Assembly (NCBI GenBank): GCA_052161605.1
Contig: CP197409.1
Direction: 5' to 3' (one strand)
DNA: 64,000 nucleotides
Origin: JBKCUI01 sp052161605
GTDB taxonomy: Bacteria > Planctomycetota > Planctomycetia > Pirellulales > Pirellulaceae
In this document: positions 8,957 to 17,542 of the stretch, one piece after another
Position numbering within the stretch: position 1 is the first letter of the stretch
Layout of the letters: each line of letters starts with the position of its first letter
The notes under the pieces: model-generated
Database searches by the model: none
Told to the model about the DNA's origin: nothing
The model's input: the letters and a program-made list of their open reading frames with translations, nothing else
Program-made: the position numbers and the translations under genes

Positions 8957-10555
8957 ATGAACCGACAAAAATACCAAGAACTGCTGGACACCTTTTTTTC
9001 CTGGCAGCAACCTGCCATCTCCCAAATCTTTACAGAATTTTTATCTGCCACGGCCGCCGAATCGGCCCTGACTCCGGCCGAAATCATGAGCCAGAACTAC
9101 GAAACGGCTCAAGCTAACCCGGAAATCCACAATCTTCCTGGCAACCTCAAAGACGCACGTGACGCGGTTTTCCCCTACTTCTGGGGAACTGATAGTTGGA
9201 ATAATCCGCTCCACCTGGAGAACGTTCGCGGTCCGGCCAACAATGCCTCCCTCATCGGAATGCTCGCGTGCCTGCTCAAAAACCCAAACCTTTGCACCGA
9301 TCGCTACAGCCAACGCTCCAACGAACTCGAGGTCAAGGCCATCACAACCCTTGCTAACCTGATCTTCTACCATACCCAAGATCCCTGGGGCGTTTTCACC
9401 ATCGGCGGGACGATCTCCAACCTGTACGGTGGCAAGATCGGACTCGAGAAAGTCCTGCCGGGGGTCATGCAGAATGGGCTTCGAGGCGAACGAGTCGTCG
9501 GCATCTGCTCGGAGGCAAGCCACTACTCCAACAAGACCGTTGCTGGCTGGCTCGGGATCGGGACGTCGAATCTCATCGATGTACCTACAGATCAAAACCT
9601 CGCCATGCGTACGGATTTGCTGGAATCCACGCTGGACGATCTGTATCGCTCTGGTGCAAGAGTCGCTTACATTTGCTGCACATTTGGTACCACAGACGGA
9701 TTCGGATTCGATGACATCGACGCCATTTCGGAAATCGCCGAAGCCAAATCAAAAGAGTTTGGTGTGCCGAGACCACAATTGCACGTCGATGCAGCGGTGG
9801 GTTGGGCCCTGTCTATGCTTTCTGACTACAACCTGCAATCCAATCCTCTCCAGATGGAGCCTCGCGTTCGTGATATCATCGCTCGTGTGCAGGAAAAGAA
9901 TCTAGGCCTTCGCAAAGCAGACTCGGTCACCATCGATTTTCATAAGATGGGACGAGGTCACTATCCGTCCAGTGCATTCATTGTGAATCGTCGCGAAGAC
10001 CTCAAGTACCTCGCCCGTTCCGTATCCGACACTCCTTACTTCTCGGATGCCCAAGCCAGTCGGGACCCAGCCCTGTTCACGCTGGAATGCTCGCGGCCAG
10101 CCTTTGGCCCTTACAGTGTCATGGCCTCTCTCAATGGTATCGGCCTGACCGGCTGGCAAATGCTCCTGGCAAGATCACTCGAGTTAGCGGATCGCCTGAA
10201 ATCAAAACTCGCGTCCCTCGACTATTGCAAAGTCCTCAATCAAGATACTCCCGGTGCATCGGTTAACTGGTGGGTCTTTCCCAAAGGTCGAAATGCGGAA
10301 GAAATTTTCCAAAAGCTTGTCAATAACGAACTGTCGATCGAACAACGTCAACGCTACTTGCCAGAGATTCGAAGACTTTTCGATAAGAGAAACAAAATGA
10401 TGGACCCGAGAATTGATGCGAGACTTGGCTTTACGACTAGCTTTGGGTATTGTCCCCATGGTATCGATATCCCAGCATGGAAAGCGGTCTTCTTTAACCC
10501 AAAGACCACTGAAGAGATGGTAGATCGAATCGTCGAGAGTATCGAGGAGTTGTAG
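8957..10555 (+). CDS. Pyridoxal-dependent (group II) amino-acid decarboxylase-like protein
   Basis: A 532-residue PLP enzyme of the glutamate/aromatic-amino-acid decarboxylase fold. The presumed PLP lysine is in TIDFHKMGRG (about residue 331), preceded by the PLP ring-binding segment LHVDAAVGWA and the CCTFGTTDGFGFDDI motif. The C-terminal domain contains SVNWWVFPKG. The substrate cannot be told from the sequence; homologues act on glutamate, aspartate, tyrosine or aromatic amino acids. AGGAA lies five bases before the ATG. No transporter is adjacent, which makes a GAD-type acid-resistance pair unlikely. Downstream is a decayed transposase. Confidence 0.8.
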   Translation: MNRQKYQELLDTFFSWQQPAISQIFTEFLSATAAESALTPAEIMSQNYETAQANPEIHNLPGNLKDARDAVFPYFWGTDSWNNPLHLENVRGPANNASLIGMLACLLKNPNLCTDRYSQRSNELEVKAITTLANLIFYHTQDPWGVFTIGGTISNLYGGKIGLEKVLPGVMQNGLRGERVVGICSEASHYSNKTVAGWLGIGTSNLIDVPTDQNLAMRTDLLESTLDDLYRSGARVAYICCTFGTTDGFGFDDIDAISEIAEAKSKEFGVPRPQLHVDAAVGWALSMLSDYNLQSNPLQMEPRVRDIIARVQEKNLGLRKADSVTIDFHKMGRGHYPSSAFIVNRREDLKYLARSVSDTPYFSDAQASRDPALFTLECSRPAFGPYSVMASLNGIGLTGWQMLLARSLELADRLKSKLASLDYCKVLNQDTPGASVNWWVFPKGRNAEEIFQKLVNNELSIEQRQRYLPEIRRLFDKRNKMMDPRIDARLGFTTSFGYCPHGIDIPAWKAVFFNPKTTEEMVDRIVESIEEL

Positions 10556-10650
10556 CCGTCAAACTAAGCACTTGTTGTCTGTTGCTGCTAAGTTTTAGGT
10601 GTCACAAAATCACTACTGGCTATCCTCAGAACTCCTGTTCCTGGTGCTGA

Positions 10651-10668
10651 TCGTCCCGTTAGGGACGA
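10651..10668. repeat. Perfect 7-bp inverted repeat (GTCCC/GGGAC type)
   Basis: TCGTCCC-GTTA-GGGACGA forms a perfect hairpin with a four-base loop in the spacer between the decarboxylase gene and the transposase remnant. There is no T-run on either side, so a factor-independent terminator is unlikely. It resembles the short palindromic intergenic repeats spread through many planctomycete genomes; that comparison is from memory. Confidence 0.55.
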
Positions 10669-10726
10669 TATGTAGGTAGTCCTAATCAGCAAAGACAAGG
10701 CGAGCGGCAGATGAAAAGCTACCGAT

Positions 10727-11655
10727 TCAATTCAGGAAACGCATCGCGAAGCGATGCCAATTGTGGCGGTATGGGCGCGAGCCCAATGGCACTTGCTTTG
10801 TTGTTGAATCTGGTAGTTCATTGGGTTTTTGTGGCTTTTGGCGTTTCTGGAAGTGTGTCGCTTTAGGACGTCTAGCATAGGCTTCGCGAGGGAAGCTGCG
10901 TCCCGGACGCTTGGGAAGCTTTTTTCGTGATGTATAATGTACGGCTGGCTGAAAGCGATCGAGACATTCGCTCGCGTCGCGGACCTCGATGCCTTGGAGC
11001 ATATGACGGTACACCGACCATACACCGGTAAAACCGAGCTCACGCGGTTCGCAGTCTGCTTCTAACGCTGCCTGGCAACTCAGGGGTGCTTGCTCGCTCT
11101 CTTGCCGACGGTGTCCATGGAACCTGATAAGTCTTGGAAGAGGTGGTCGAGCTCAATAGTTCCGCACTTTTCTTAATGCGATTGAAGCGGTCCTTCGACA
11201 GACGTAACACGAATTTGTGACCGGAAGACCTAGCGTAATGAGCAACAGAGTAGATCCCATAGCCTGCATCGGCCATCACGATCGATCCGGCTGGCAACTT
11301 CCTCATCAATGCTCGCGCAAGGTAGGTCTCCGAGACGGCTTTTGGTCCGTTCACTGCGCCGAACTCAGGAGTTACAGCTGCACCAGAGCTAAGTTCATGT
11401 GCTTCAACGACATAGGCGACCGGCCACACTCCTAGGCCGTGTTGGTTGGAGGCGGGTGGGTAGCGGTTCTCTTTTGGCAGTGGCAAGAAAACCAGAACGC
11501 AGGGCGCAAATGTCATGCCAATTGCGGCCTTGATTGATGACAAAAAGGTCAGCTTGTCAAAGTAAGTGCCATTTGGCTTGCGCCGTTTCGCTATTAATGG
11601 TATCGCTACGCTATGAAGGTCGAATCTGTCTGTTAGGTCTCAACCACTTTGAACT
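10727..11655 (-). pseudogene. Decayed IS4-family transposase
   Basis: Remnant of a DDE transposase. The main frame (11543 to 11040, with the same frame open upstream towards 11650) carries the typical IS4 core: ENRYPPASNQHGLG, then GSIVMADAGYGIYSV (second Asp region) and HKFVLRLSKDRF, then WTPSARERASTPELPGSV. It stops at 11040, before the helical region holding the catalytic Glu. The usual basic C-terminus (RPGRSFPREAYARRPKATHF) follows in another frame at 11014-10727. The N-terminal third is also missing. The element is therefore deleted internally, frameshifted and not functional. Its 5' end runs into the 3' end of the next minus-strand gene, which suggests insertion or deletion at that boundary. 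I could not find convincing terminal inverted repeats. Confidence 0.75.
10741..10785. repeat. Two adjacent hairpins at the transposase remnant 3' end
   Basis: GCATCGC-GAA-GCGATGC (10741-10757) and TGGGC-GCGA-GCCCA (10772-10785) are perfect inverted repeats lying back to back. They overlap the last codons of the transposase remnant. With the hairpin at 10651 they make three palindromes within 140 bases, more like a repeat cluster than gene regulation. Confidence 0.5.
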
Positions 11656-11659
11656 AAGC

Positions 11660-12544
11660 TTAGCGTCTGTCGCTGCTATTCTGCTCGTTTCCAGGGCCAG
11701 GTTTTTGGGGTCCATTCGAAGGATAAAAAGGTTCTCGATAGATCTGGACACCGGTTGGCTGAGGTGGCATCGGCTGCCCAAAACCGCCAGCATTGGGTGG
11801 GAAAACATGTACTTGAGGTACTGCCGGACCACTGTAAAACGGTGGTTGGCTAAAGTTAGCAGTGTTCGATACGGGAAGTGAATTCCAGGCGGGGGGAAAT
11901 GCGAGTCCGTTCGCTTCGTTCTCTAGCAAAGTTAACCGCATCTCGACCATTTTCTCCTTCGAAGCTTTGCGTTTCTCCAACTGCGACTTCAGCTTATCGA
12001 TCTGCTTTTGCAAATCGCTGATTTGCGTTTCACGCTTGGAGAGATCGTGATCGAATTGGGCTTCGAGATAATTGGCTAGTAGGCTTCGAGCTTCGGTTGC
12101 GGCTTCTTCCTCGGTATCAGAGGAACGAAGCTTTTGAACCGCGGTATTCAGCTTTTGCTTGGCATCGGAATCTTCCTTCCAATCGTCTGGACCTGGCTGC
12201 TCCATTGTCGTAATGGAGAACTTGCCATCAGCTAATTTCAACAGCTCATTACGAGGTACGTGAGCACCTGGGATATGCGAGACTTCAGGAAAAACGATAT
12301 TGCCGTATGGTGGTGGGACGTGCGGAACGCCAGGTACTGCAGCTGGGACACTAAAAGCTCTCTGGCCCAGCGGGGTTGCCATCTGGGTCGGCTGTGGGCC
12401 ATCGGTATAATTGTTGCCGAACGCCTGCGAAGTGCTCGGAACATATCGAGCAGGTTGCGTGTTTTTGGGTTCTTGTGCCATAGCCCAAATTCCACCGACC
12501 ACAACGAAGGGTGCTATCGCAAACAAAACATAGGATCGTCTCAT
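11660..12544 (-). CDS. Exported coiled-coil protein downstream of an ECF-linked kinase
   Basis: A 294-residue protein I do not recognise. It starts with a clear signal peptide (RRSYVLFAIAPFVVVGGIWAMAQ). A region rich in Pro/Gly/Ser (about 28-95) is followed by a charged, heptad-like coiled coil (about 150-205; ISDLQKQIDKLKSQLEKRK). It ends with a Pro/Gly/Asn-rich tail, probably disordered. It is the third gene of a likely operon with the ECF sigma factor and the zinc-finger kinase, about 100 bases downstream of the kinase. The kinase itself carries a coiled coil after its membrane helix, so contact outside the cytoplasm is conceivable. Its stop abuts the transposase remnant. Confidence 0.7.
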   Translation of the reverse strand: MRRSYVLFAIAPFVVVGGIWAMAQEPKNTQPARYVPSTSQAFGNNYTDGPQPTQMATPLGQRAFSVPAAVPGVPHVPPPYGNIVFPEVSHIPGAHVPRNELLKLADGKFSITTMEQPGPDDWKEDSDAKQKLNTAVQKLRSSDTEEEAATEARSLLANYLEAQFDHDLSKRETQISDLQKQIDKLKSQLEKRKASKEKMVEMRLTLLENEANGLAFPPAWNSLPVSNTANFSQPPFYSGPAVPQVHVFPPNAGGFGQPMPPQPTGVQIYREPFYPSNGPQKPGPGNEQNSSDRR

Positions 12545-12621
12545 AAAAACTCATCTCCGTAAAAAGCTAAGCGTGTTAAGTGCATGGGAAAGGGTATTGA
12601 TACCGCATTGGCATCAGCAGC

Positions 12622-12667
12622 AAGGCGGAGCCTCGACGACAGTTCATTCCAAGGCGGAGCCTTGGAA
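12622..12667. repeat. Palindromic repeat on the kinase stop codon
   Basis: TTCCAAGGC-GGA-GCCTTGGAA (12647-12667) is a perfect 9-bp inverted repeat that starts directly next to the kinase TGA (12644-12646) and so encodes the kinase's last residues (FQGSALE). A second, partial copy (AAGGCGGAGCCT at 12622-12633) lies 17 bases away. This core resembles a high-copy palindromic repeat known from many planctomycete and cyanobacterial genomes; the resemblance is from memory. Confidence 0.65.
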
Positions 12668-14347
12668 CGAGTTGTTCTCATCGTGGGGTTCGTTGGGAAG
12701 TCTCGAAAATCGAGATTGAAACATTCCCCACGAATCGTCTTGTTCCAATTGGTTGATCTGCTGCTGTAGATCCTGGATTGATCGCGAGAAATCCTGGAGT
12801 TCCTGGCTTTGGAATCCGAGGATTTGATCCTGCCGTTGGATCGCATATATTTGCTGCTCGGCTTCCATGAACGTGCTATTCCAATCAGCTTGCCAGTTAC
12901 TATCTTCCTGAACCATTCCATCGACCCCAATCATGTTCGCGGACTCGGGCTGAAGAGCAGTTCCAGGTCTGAGCCAGCCTGGCAATACAGTCCGGCCAAC
13001 GCCGAACAGTATCGCAATGATTGCCAACGCTGCCACGATGCGAATCGATCGACGACATGCTACTGACCAAAAACTCACCTTGTGAGGAGCGTTCTCTTTG
13101 GGGAGCTTCCTGAAAATTCGTACATTTGCTTTCCGCAACGACAGGCCGCCCGTCTGCAATGCTGTCAACAATGCATCGATCTCTTGTTCCAATTGTGACA
13201 TGGATGCGAACCGGTTCTCTGGATTCTTGTCCAACAATCGATCCACGATGGCCGCAACTTCCACTGGGATGGATGAGTTAATTTGATCCAGCGGCCGATG
13301 AGGATCATGGCAGATTCGATTCAAAACTCCCATCGCATTTTGGGCGCGAAAGGGTGGATGTCCCGAGAGCATAAAGTACACCACGCTGCCCAGGCTGAAC
13401 AAATCACTGGCAAAGCTCAACGAATCCCCTCTCGCTTGTTCCGGGGACATGTAGTGTGGGGTGCCTGCCACAATGCCTGTGCGCGTTAATGATGCGTCGT
13501 CCACCGCGCGAGCTAATCCGAAATCGCTGAGGAGAACGCGATCTACATTTTCCTCAAGCAGAATATTGGCCGGCTTCACGTCGCGATGCACCAAACCCTG
13601 TTGATGCGCGGCAGCTAGGCCAGCCGCCGTTTGCTTGGCGATGCGAAGTGCTTCAGCAATGGTCAGCGGCCCGTGTTCATCCACTTTGGCTTGCAGTGAC
13701 TGACCATTGACGTACTGCATCACCAAAAAAGGATTCTTACTTTCACTTTCTACATTGTAGATGGGAATCACATTGTGGTGCAGAACTGCGGCTGCCGCTT
13801 GTGCTTCGCGGGCGAATCGTCGCCTGGCGGATGCGTTGTTGGCCAAATGTCGAGCGAGTACTTTCAATGCAACAACTCGGTGCAACTCCGTGTCATGGGC
13901 CTTGAGAACGATTCCCATTCCACCTACACCGATGACTCGTTCAACATCGAAACGACCGAGCTTGCCCAATAGTTCGGGATGAGCTGGTTGATCTAGAAAA
14001 TCGAGCGAAACCCGTTCCAACTCGAGCGGACTGTCCTCGGGTAGTTCCGTGCCCACCTCGAGGGTAACGACGGCTCTTTGGTCGTTGCGTTCTGTGACAA
14101 GGTCTCCTTCGAGCCATGAGTCTTTGGCAACACCCCACCACTCGGGCGAAGATTTTTCAAAGCCTTCCAAAACGTTTCGGCATTCCGAGCATTTTTCTAA
14201 ATGCTCCTCGATTTCTTTTGATCTTTCGGAGGTGACGCGATCATCGAAGATGGCCAAGATCGGGAATCGACATGCACGTGCCTCCAGCTGGCTATTGAGT
14301 CCTGACATGGATTTGATCGCGGGTGAAAATTGTGATTTAAAGGACAT
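12644..14347 (-). CDS. Membrane Ser/Thr protein kinase with N-terminal zinc-finger (anti-sigma-like) segment
   Basis: A 567-residue kinase coupled to an ECF sigma factor. The N-terminus has a zf-HC2-like HLEKCSECRNVL motif (residues about 48-59), as found in zinc-binding anti-sigma domains. The kinase domain (about 130-400) is complete: glycine loop GVGGMGIVLKAHD, Lys in VALKVLARH, catalytic HRDVKPANILL, and DFGLARA. One membrane helix follows (about 425-447), then an extracytoplasmic coiled coil (LQDFSRSIQDLQQQINQLEQ). I chose ATG 14347: GGGAG lies seven bases upstream, and the start overlaps the sigma-factor stop, which implies translational coupling. A longer frame to 14395 would overlap the sigma gene further. 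A mobile palindrome supplies the last residues. Confidence 0.88.
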   Translation of the reverse strand: MSFKSQFSPAIKSMSGLNSQLEARACRFPILAIFDDRVTSERSKEIEEHLEKCSECRNVLEGFEKSSPEWWGVAKDSWLEGDLVTERNDQRAVVTLEVGTELPEDSPLELERVSLDFLDQPAHPELLGKLGRFDVERVIGVGGMGIVLKAHDTELHRVVALKVLARHLANNASARRRFAREAQAAAAVLHHNVIPIYNVESESKNPFLVMQYVNGQSLQAKVDEHGPLTIAEALRIAKQTAAGLAAAHQQGLVHRDVKPANILLEENVDRVLLSDFGLARAVDDASLTRTGIVAGTPHYMSPEQARGDSLSFASDLFSLGSVVYFMLSGHPPFRAQNAMGVLNRICHDPHRPLDQINSSIPVEVAAIVDRLLDKNPENRFASMSQLEQEIDALLTALQTGGLSLRKANVRIFRKLPKENAPHKVSFWSVACRRSIRIVAALAIIAILFGVGRTVLPGWLRPGTALQPESANMIGVDGMVQEDSNWQADWNSTFMEAEQQIYAIQRQDQILGFQSQELQDFSRSIQDLQQQINQLEQDDSWGMFQSRFSRLPNEPHDENNSFQGSALE

Positions 14348-14936
14348 CATCATTCTCCCATTGTTCGATAAGCGAACGAATCTTGGCGGTGACACGACTT
14401 CTGGCTATGTAGACCGCTCCACGGGATAGCCCTAGTTCATGGGCGACCAACTCAATATCTTCATCGAGAACGGCGGTTCGCCAAAAGGCATCCCAGGTTT
14501 CCTTCTGAACCGACTCTCGTACTTGAATGGCAGCGAGCCGAAACATCTCGCGACGGTAATCTTGCAGAGCATCCGCATCGACTGTGGATCGATCCGACAA
14601 ATCGTAGAGTAGATTCCACTCTGCCGTTCGGCCGGTCGCCTTGTCGCGGCGATGTTTGCTCACATGATTTACCAATTGGTTGCGAGCGATGCGAAAGAGC
14701 CAGGATCGGAATTTGCCTTGTTCTGGATTCGGCTGCCATCGCTCGACCGCTTTCGCGACGGCGATGAAGACGTTCTGGGCGACCTCGAGAGCATCGGCTT
14801 CTTGCAAGCCTCGTCGCCGAGCGAATCGAAAGACGAGCGGTTCGTAAATTTCGAGAAACTCTTTCCATGCACCAGAGTCTGACATTTTCGGCAGACGCAG
14901 AATGAGACTTTCTCGCGTCTCTGGGTTCGCTGGCAT
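14337..14936 (-). CDS. ECF-type RNA polymerase sigma factor
   Basis: A 199-residue sigma-70 family factor with region 2 (WKEFLEIYEPLVFRFARRRG, then DALEVAQNVFIAV and FRSWLFRIARNQLVNH) and region 4 (a helix-turn-helix around HELGLSRGAVYIARSRV). It directs RNA polymerase to unknown promoters. ATG 14936 is chosen, with AGAGGA about ten bases upstream; a longer frame reaches 15047 but lacks homology. The stop overlaps the start of the kinase gene. ECF genes linked to Ser/Thr kinases are an established planctomycete theme, and here the kinase probably replaces or joins an anti-sigma factor. That role is inferred from gene order and the kinase zinc finger. Confidence 0.9.
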   Translation of the reverse strand: MPANPETRESLILRLPKMSDSGAWKEFLEIYEPLVFRFARRRGLQEADALEVAQNVFIAVAKAVERWQPNPEQGKFRSWLFRIARNQLVNHVSKHRRDKATGRTAEWNLLYDLSDRSTVDADALQDYRREMFRLAAIQVRESVQKETWDAFWRTAVLDEDIELVAHELGLSRGAVYIARSRVTAKIRSLIEQWENDDVL

Positions 14937-15336
14937 CCTCGTTTCCTCTTGGTGCGATAAGGTATCAAGCCATTGGCATAATGCTGCCATTTCAAGAACA
15001 GCTCGGTCATCGTGACTATTGTCCGCTGTCCTTACCCTCTTCCACAACCGAGGTAACAGAATCTTTCAGGCAAAACAGCTCGATTTCGAAAATAAGGATC
15101 AGAAATGCCAGCAATCACTCGAGACTATGTGGTAGTGATTATGTGGTAGTGGCCGAGGCAACGAGGCCATCAAGCAAGCGGCAGATAGCACCCTGGTCGT
15201 AGGGACTTGGAATACCAGGGAATTCGCAAGCATCTCCCGTGATGCAGGAATTCTGGCGAATCCCACTACCCGAAACCCAAAAACCGCCAAGTGCCTTAGC
15301 GGACAACCCCGCGAACCAAGAATTAAGCACCCGCTC
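14937..15336. other. Intergenic region with direct and inverted repeats
   Basis: No convincing gene lies in these 400 bases between the sigma factor (upstream side) and the ppk1 stop. TATGTGGTAGTG occurs twice at 15125-15136 and 15139-15150. An inverted repeat CCCTGGT/ACCAGGG spans 15191-15220. A nested hairpin pairs ATTCGC (15222-15227) with GCGAAT (15256-15261), enclosing GCATC/GATGC (15230-15245). Open frames here look non-coding. The sigma promoter should lie in the right part, next to 14936. Confidence 0.4.
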
Positions 15337-17442
15337 TCACAAACCGGCGGCGGTATGAGGTTCAAAGGTGGTGCGGGCGGCGTGCTCGGCATCCTTGATG
15401 GCTTGGACTGCGTTTTCGTAGAGATGCTTTTGGACTCGAAACTTTGGTTGGCCCGAAGCAGGTTCAATGCGCTGGTATTTTCCGTCGGGCTGCAAGTACC
15501 ACGCGTTTTGATTGTCCTTAAAGTAGCCCTCGAGCAAGCCAGTCAATCGGAGCTTGGAGGTCTTTTCTTCGATCGGAACAAGCAGCTCAACTCTTCGATC
15601 AAAGGACCGACTCATCCAGTCCGCGCTGCTGATAAAGACCTTGTCATCTCCACCGTGATAGAAATAGAGGACGCGAGCGTGCTCCAGGAATCGATCGACA
15701 ATGCTCACGACGGAAATGTTTTCGCTCAGTCCAGGCACTCCGGGACGCAAACAGCAAATGCCGCGAACGTTCAAGCGAATCACCACTCCTGCTTGGCTAG
15801 CTTCATAAAGTGCCTCGATTATTTCAGGGTCGACGAGAGCGTTGATCTTGGCTGCGATGTAAGCTTTCTGTCCCAGTTTGCGATTCGAGGTTTCTGCTCG
15901 AATGAGAGAGAGTAATTTCTTTCTTAAACCCAACGGTGCCGAATCGAGTTGTTCGTAGGGCAATGGCTGGCTATACCCGGTGATGGCATTGATAAACGAG
16001 CTCGCATCGCGACCGAGTGACTCGTTGCATGTTAGATAGCTCACATCGCTATAAAGCCGTGCCGTTGATTCGTTATAGTTTCCAGTGCCAAAGTGAACAT
16101 AGCGCACAATACCTGAAGCTTCGCGTCGAACGACGATGCACACCTTGGCATGGGTCTTTAGCCCTCGCACGCCATAGATGACTTGGACACCGGCTTTTTC
16201 TAACTCCCGAGCCCATTCGATATTGCGTTGCTCATCGAAGCGAGCTTTCAGTTCAACGATCGCCGTTACATATTTGCCACGCTCGGCTGCATTCTTGAGA
16301 GCCCGCACGATAGGACTATTTCGACTCGTGCGATATAAGACCTGTTTGATCGCGAGAACATCAGGATCCGCAGACGCTTCTTCAATAAAGCGAACGACAG
16401 GCTCGAAGCTTTCATAAGGATGGCTTAGCAAGATGTCCTTGTCCGCGATCTGCGAAAACATGCTCTTGGTTGGATCGATCGCAGGGGATCGCTGCGATGA
16501 CCAAGGAGAATCTCTAAGGCCGGGAAAGCCCTCGATGTCGGCGAGATACATCATGCTAGAGAGATCGAGCGGGCCAGGAATCCTGAATACGTCTCGGTCG
16601 ATTAGCTCAAGATGCTTTTTAAGGAATTCGATCGTAATCTCGGATGCTTGCGCCGAAATTTCTAATCTCACAAAATCAGCAGATCGCCGCCAATCTAGCA
16701 CCTCCTCCATGCCGTGCATCAAATCGGCTGCACTATCCTCGCGGACAGACATGTCCGCATTTCGGGTGACTCGAAACGCCACGCATTCTTCGATTCGCTT
16801 GCCTGGATAATATTGATCCATAAACTCAGAGACAACATCCTCCAGCAAAGCGTAGCTATAGCCTTTGTCGCGAGGCAACGTGATGAATCGTGAAAGGACT
16901 CGTCCGAGAGGAACAACGGCAAACCGATGAGGGTGGTCTGAATCACCGCTCGACATTCGAACACTTAGGTGCAACCCTAGGTTCGCTAGGACCGGGAACT
17001 CGCCAGCCGGGTCGATATCCATCGGGGAGACGACTGGATAGATGTTTTCGTGAAAGAATCGCGACAGGGTTTCTCGATGCCGGGCGGATGCGGACTTTAC
17101 GAGAACGTGCTCGATCCCCTCGGCTGAAAGTGTGGGTTCGACTTGTTCTAGAAAGCATGTGTACTGATCTCGAATGATCTGGTTTACACGCTCATAGATG
17201 AGTTGTAGCTGCTCGTTCGGAGTTAGGCCGCTGAAATCTTTTTGGTGAAGTCCTTTGGACTCTTGGATTTGCAGTCCCCCGACCCGCACCATGAAGAACT
17301 CATCCATATTGCTAGCTGTGATGGCTAGGAATTTGAGTCGCTCCAGAACGGGGATCTTTTGGTACAGAGCCTGATCCAGGACGCGTTGATTAAATTCCAG
17401 CCAGCTAAGTTCGCGATTGATGAACGTGGATTTCGTCTGCAT
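15337..17442 (-). CDS. ppk1: Polyphosphate kinase 1
   Basis: Makes polyphosphate from ATP, and runs in reverse. The 701 residues are the standard length. The N-terminal domain opens with the family signature FINRELSWLEFNQRVL. The autophosphorylated His is in GLKTHAKVC (His431), and the second conserved segment is FGTGNYNESTARLYSD. The C-terminal NVRGICCLRPG and FLEHARVLYF motifs are also present. It begins about 100 bases after the rpsI stop, beyond a strong terminator, so it should have its own promoter. No exopolyphosphatase gene is adjacent. Confidence 0.95.
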   Translation of the reverse strand: MQTKSTFINRELSWLEFNQRVLDQALYQKIPVLERLKFLAITASNMDEFFMVRVGGLQIQESKGLHQKDFSGLTPNEQLQLIYERVNQIIRDQYTCFLEQVEPTLSAEGIEHVLVKSASARHRETLSRFFHENIYPVVSPMDIDPAGEFPVLANLGLHLSVRMSSGDSDHPHRFAVVPLGRVLSRFITLPRDKGYSYALLEDVVSEFMDQYYPGKRIEECVAFRVTRNADMSVREDSAADLMHGMEEVLDWRRSADFVRLEISAQASEITIEFLKKHLELIDRDVFRIPGPLDLSSMMYLADIEGFPGLRDSPWSSQRSPAIDPTKSMFSQIADKDILLSHPYESFEPVVRFIEEASADPDVLAIKQVLYRTSRNSPIVRALKNAAERGKYVTAIVELKARFDEQRNIEWARELEKAGVQVIYGVRGLKTHAKVCIVVRREASGIVRYVHFGTGNYNESTARLYSDVSYLTCNESLGRDASSFINAITGYSQPLPYEQLDSAPLGLRKKLLSLIRAETSNRKLGQKAYIAAKINALVDPEIIEALYEASQAGVVIRLNVRGICCLRPGVPGLSENISVVSIVDRFLEHARVLYFYHGGDDKVFISSADWMSRSFDRRVELLVPIEEKTSKLRLTGLLEGYFKDNQNAWYLQPDGKYQRIEPASGQPKFRVQKHLYENAVQAIKDAEHAARTTFEPHTAAGL

Positions 17443-17470
17443 TGCTCAACCGATAAAAACATGATTCCAT

Positions 17471-17497
17471 AAAAAAACCCGAGGGAAAAGCCTCGGG
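17471..17497 (-). terminator. Factor-independent terminator of the rplM-rpsI operon
   Basis: On the minus strand CCCGAGG-CTTTTC-CCTCGGG is followed by seven T residues. The perfect 7-bp GC-rich stem with a U-tract lies 46 bases after the rpsI stop and before ppk1. Confidence 0.9.
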
Positions 17498-17542
17498 TCG
17501 CCGTGAACCAGTCGCCCCGAAATCGGGGGATGTGCACAAAAT

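Noticed and set aside
9041..9595. 184-codon minus-strand frame opposite the PLP decarboxylase
   Set aside because: The sense frame has clear PLP-enzyme motifs along this stretch, and the antisense translation has no recognisable domain; it is a shadow.
15099..15467. 122-codon minus-strand frame overlapping the end of ppk1
   Set aside because: It runs through the repeat-rich spacer and into ppk1 in another frame; the translation is unlike any family.
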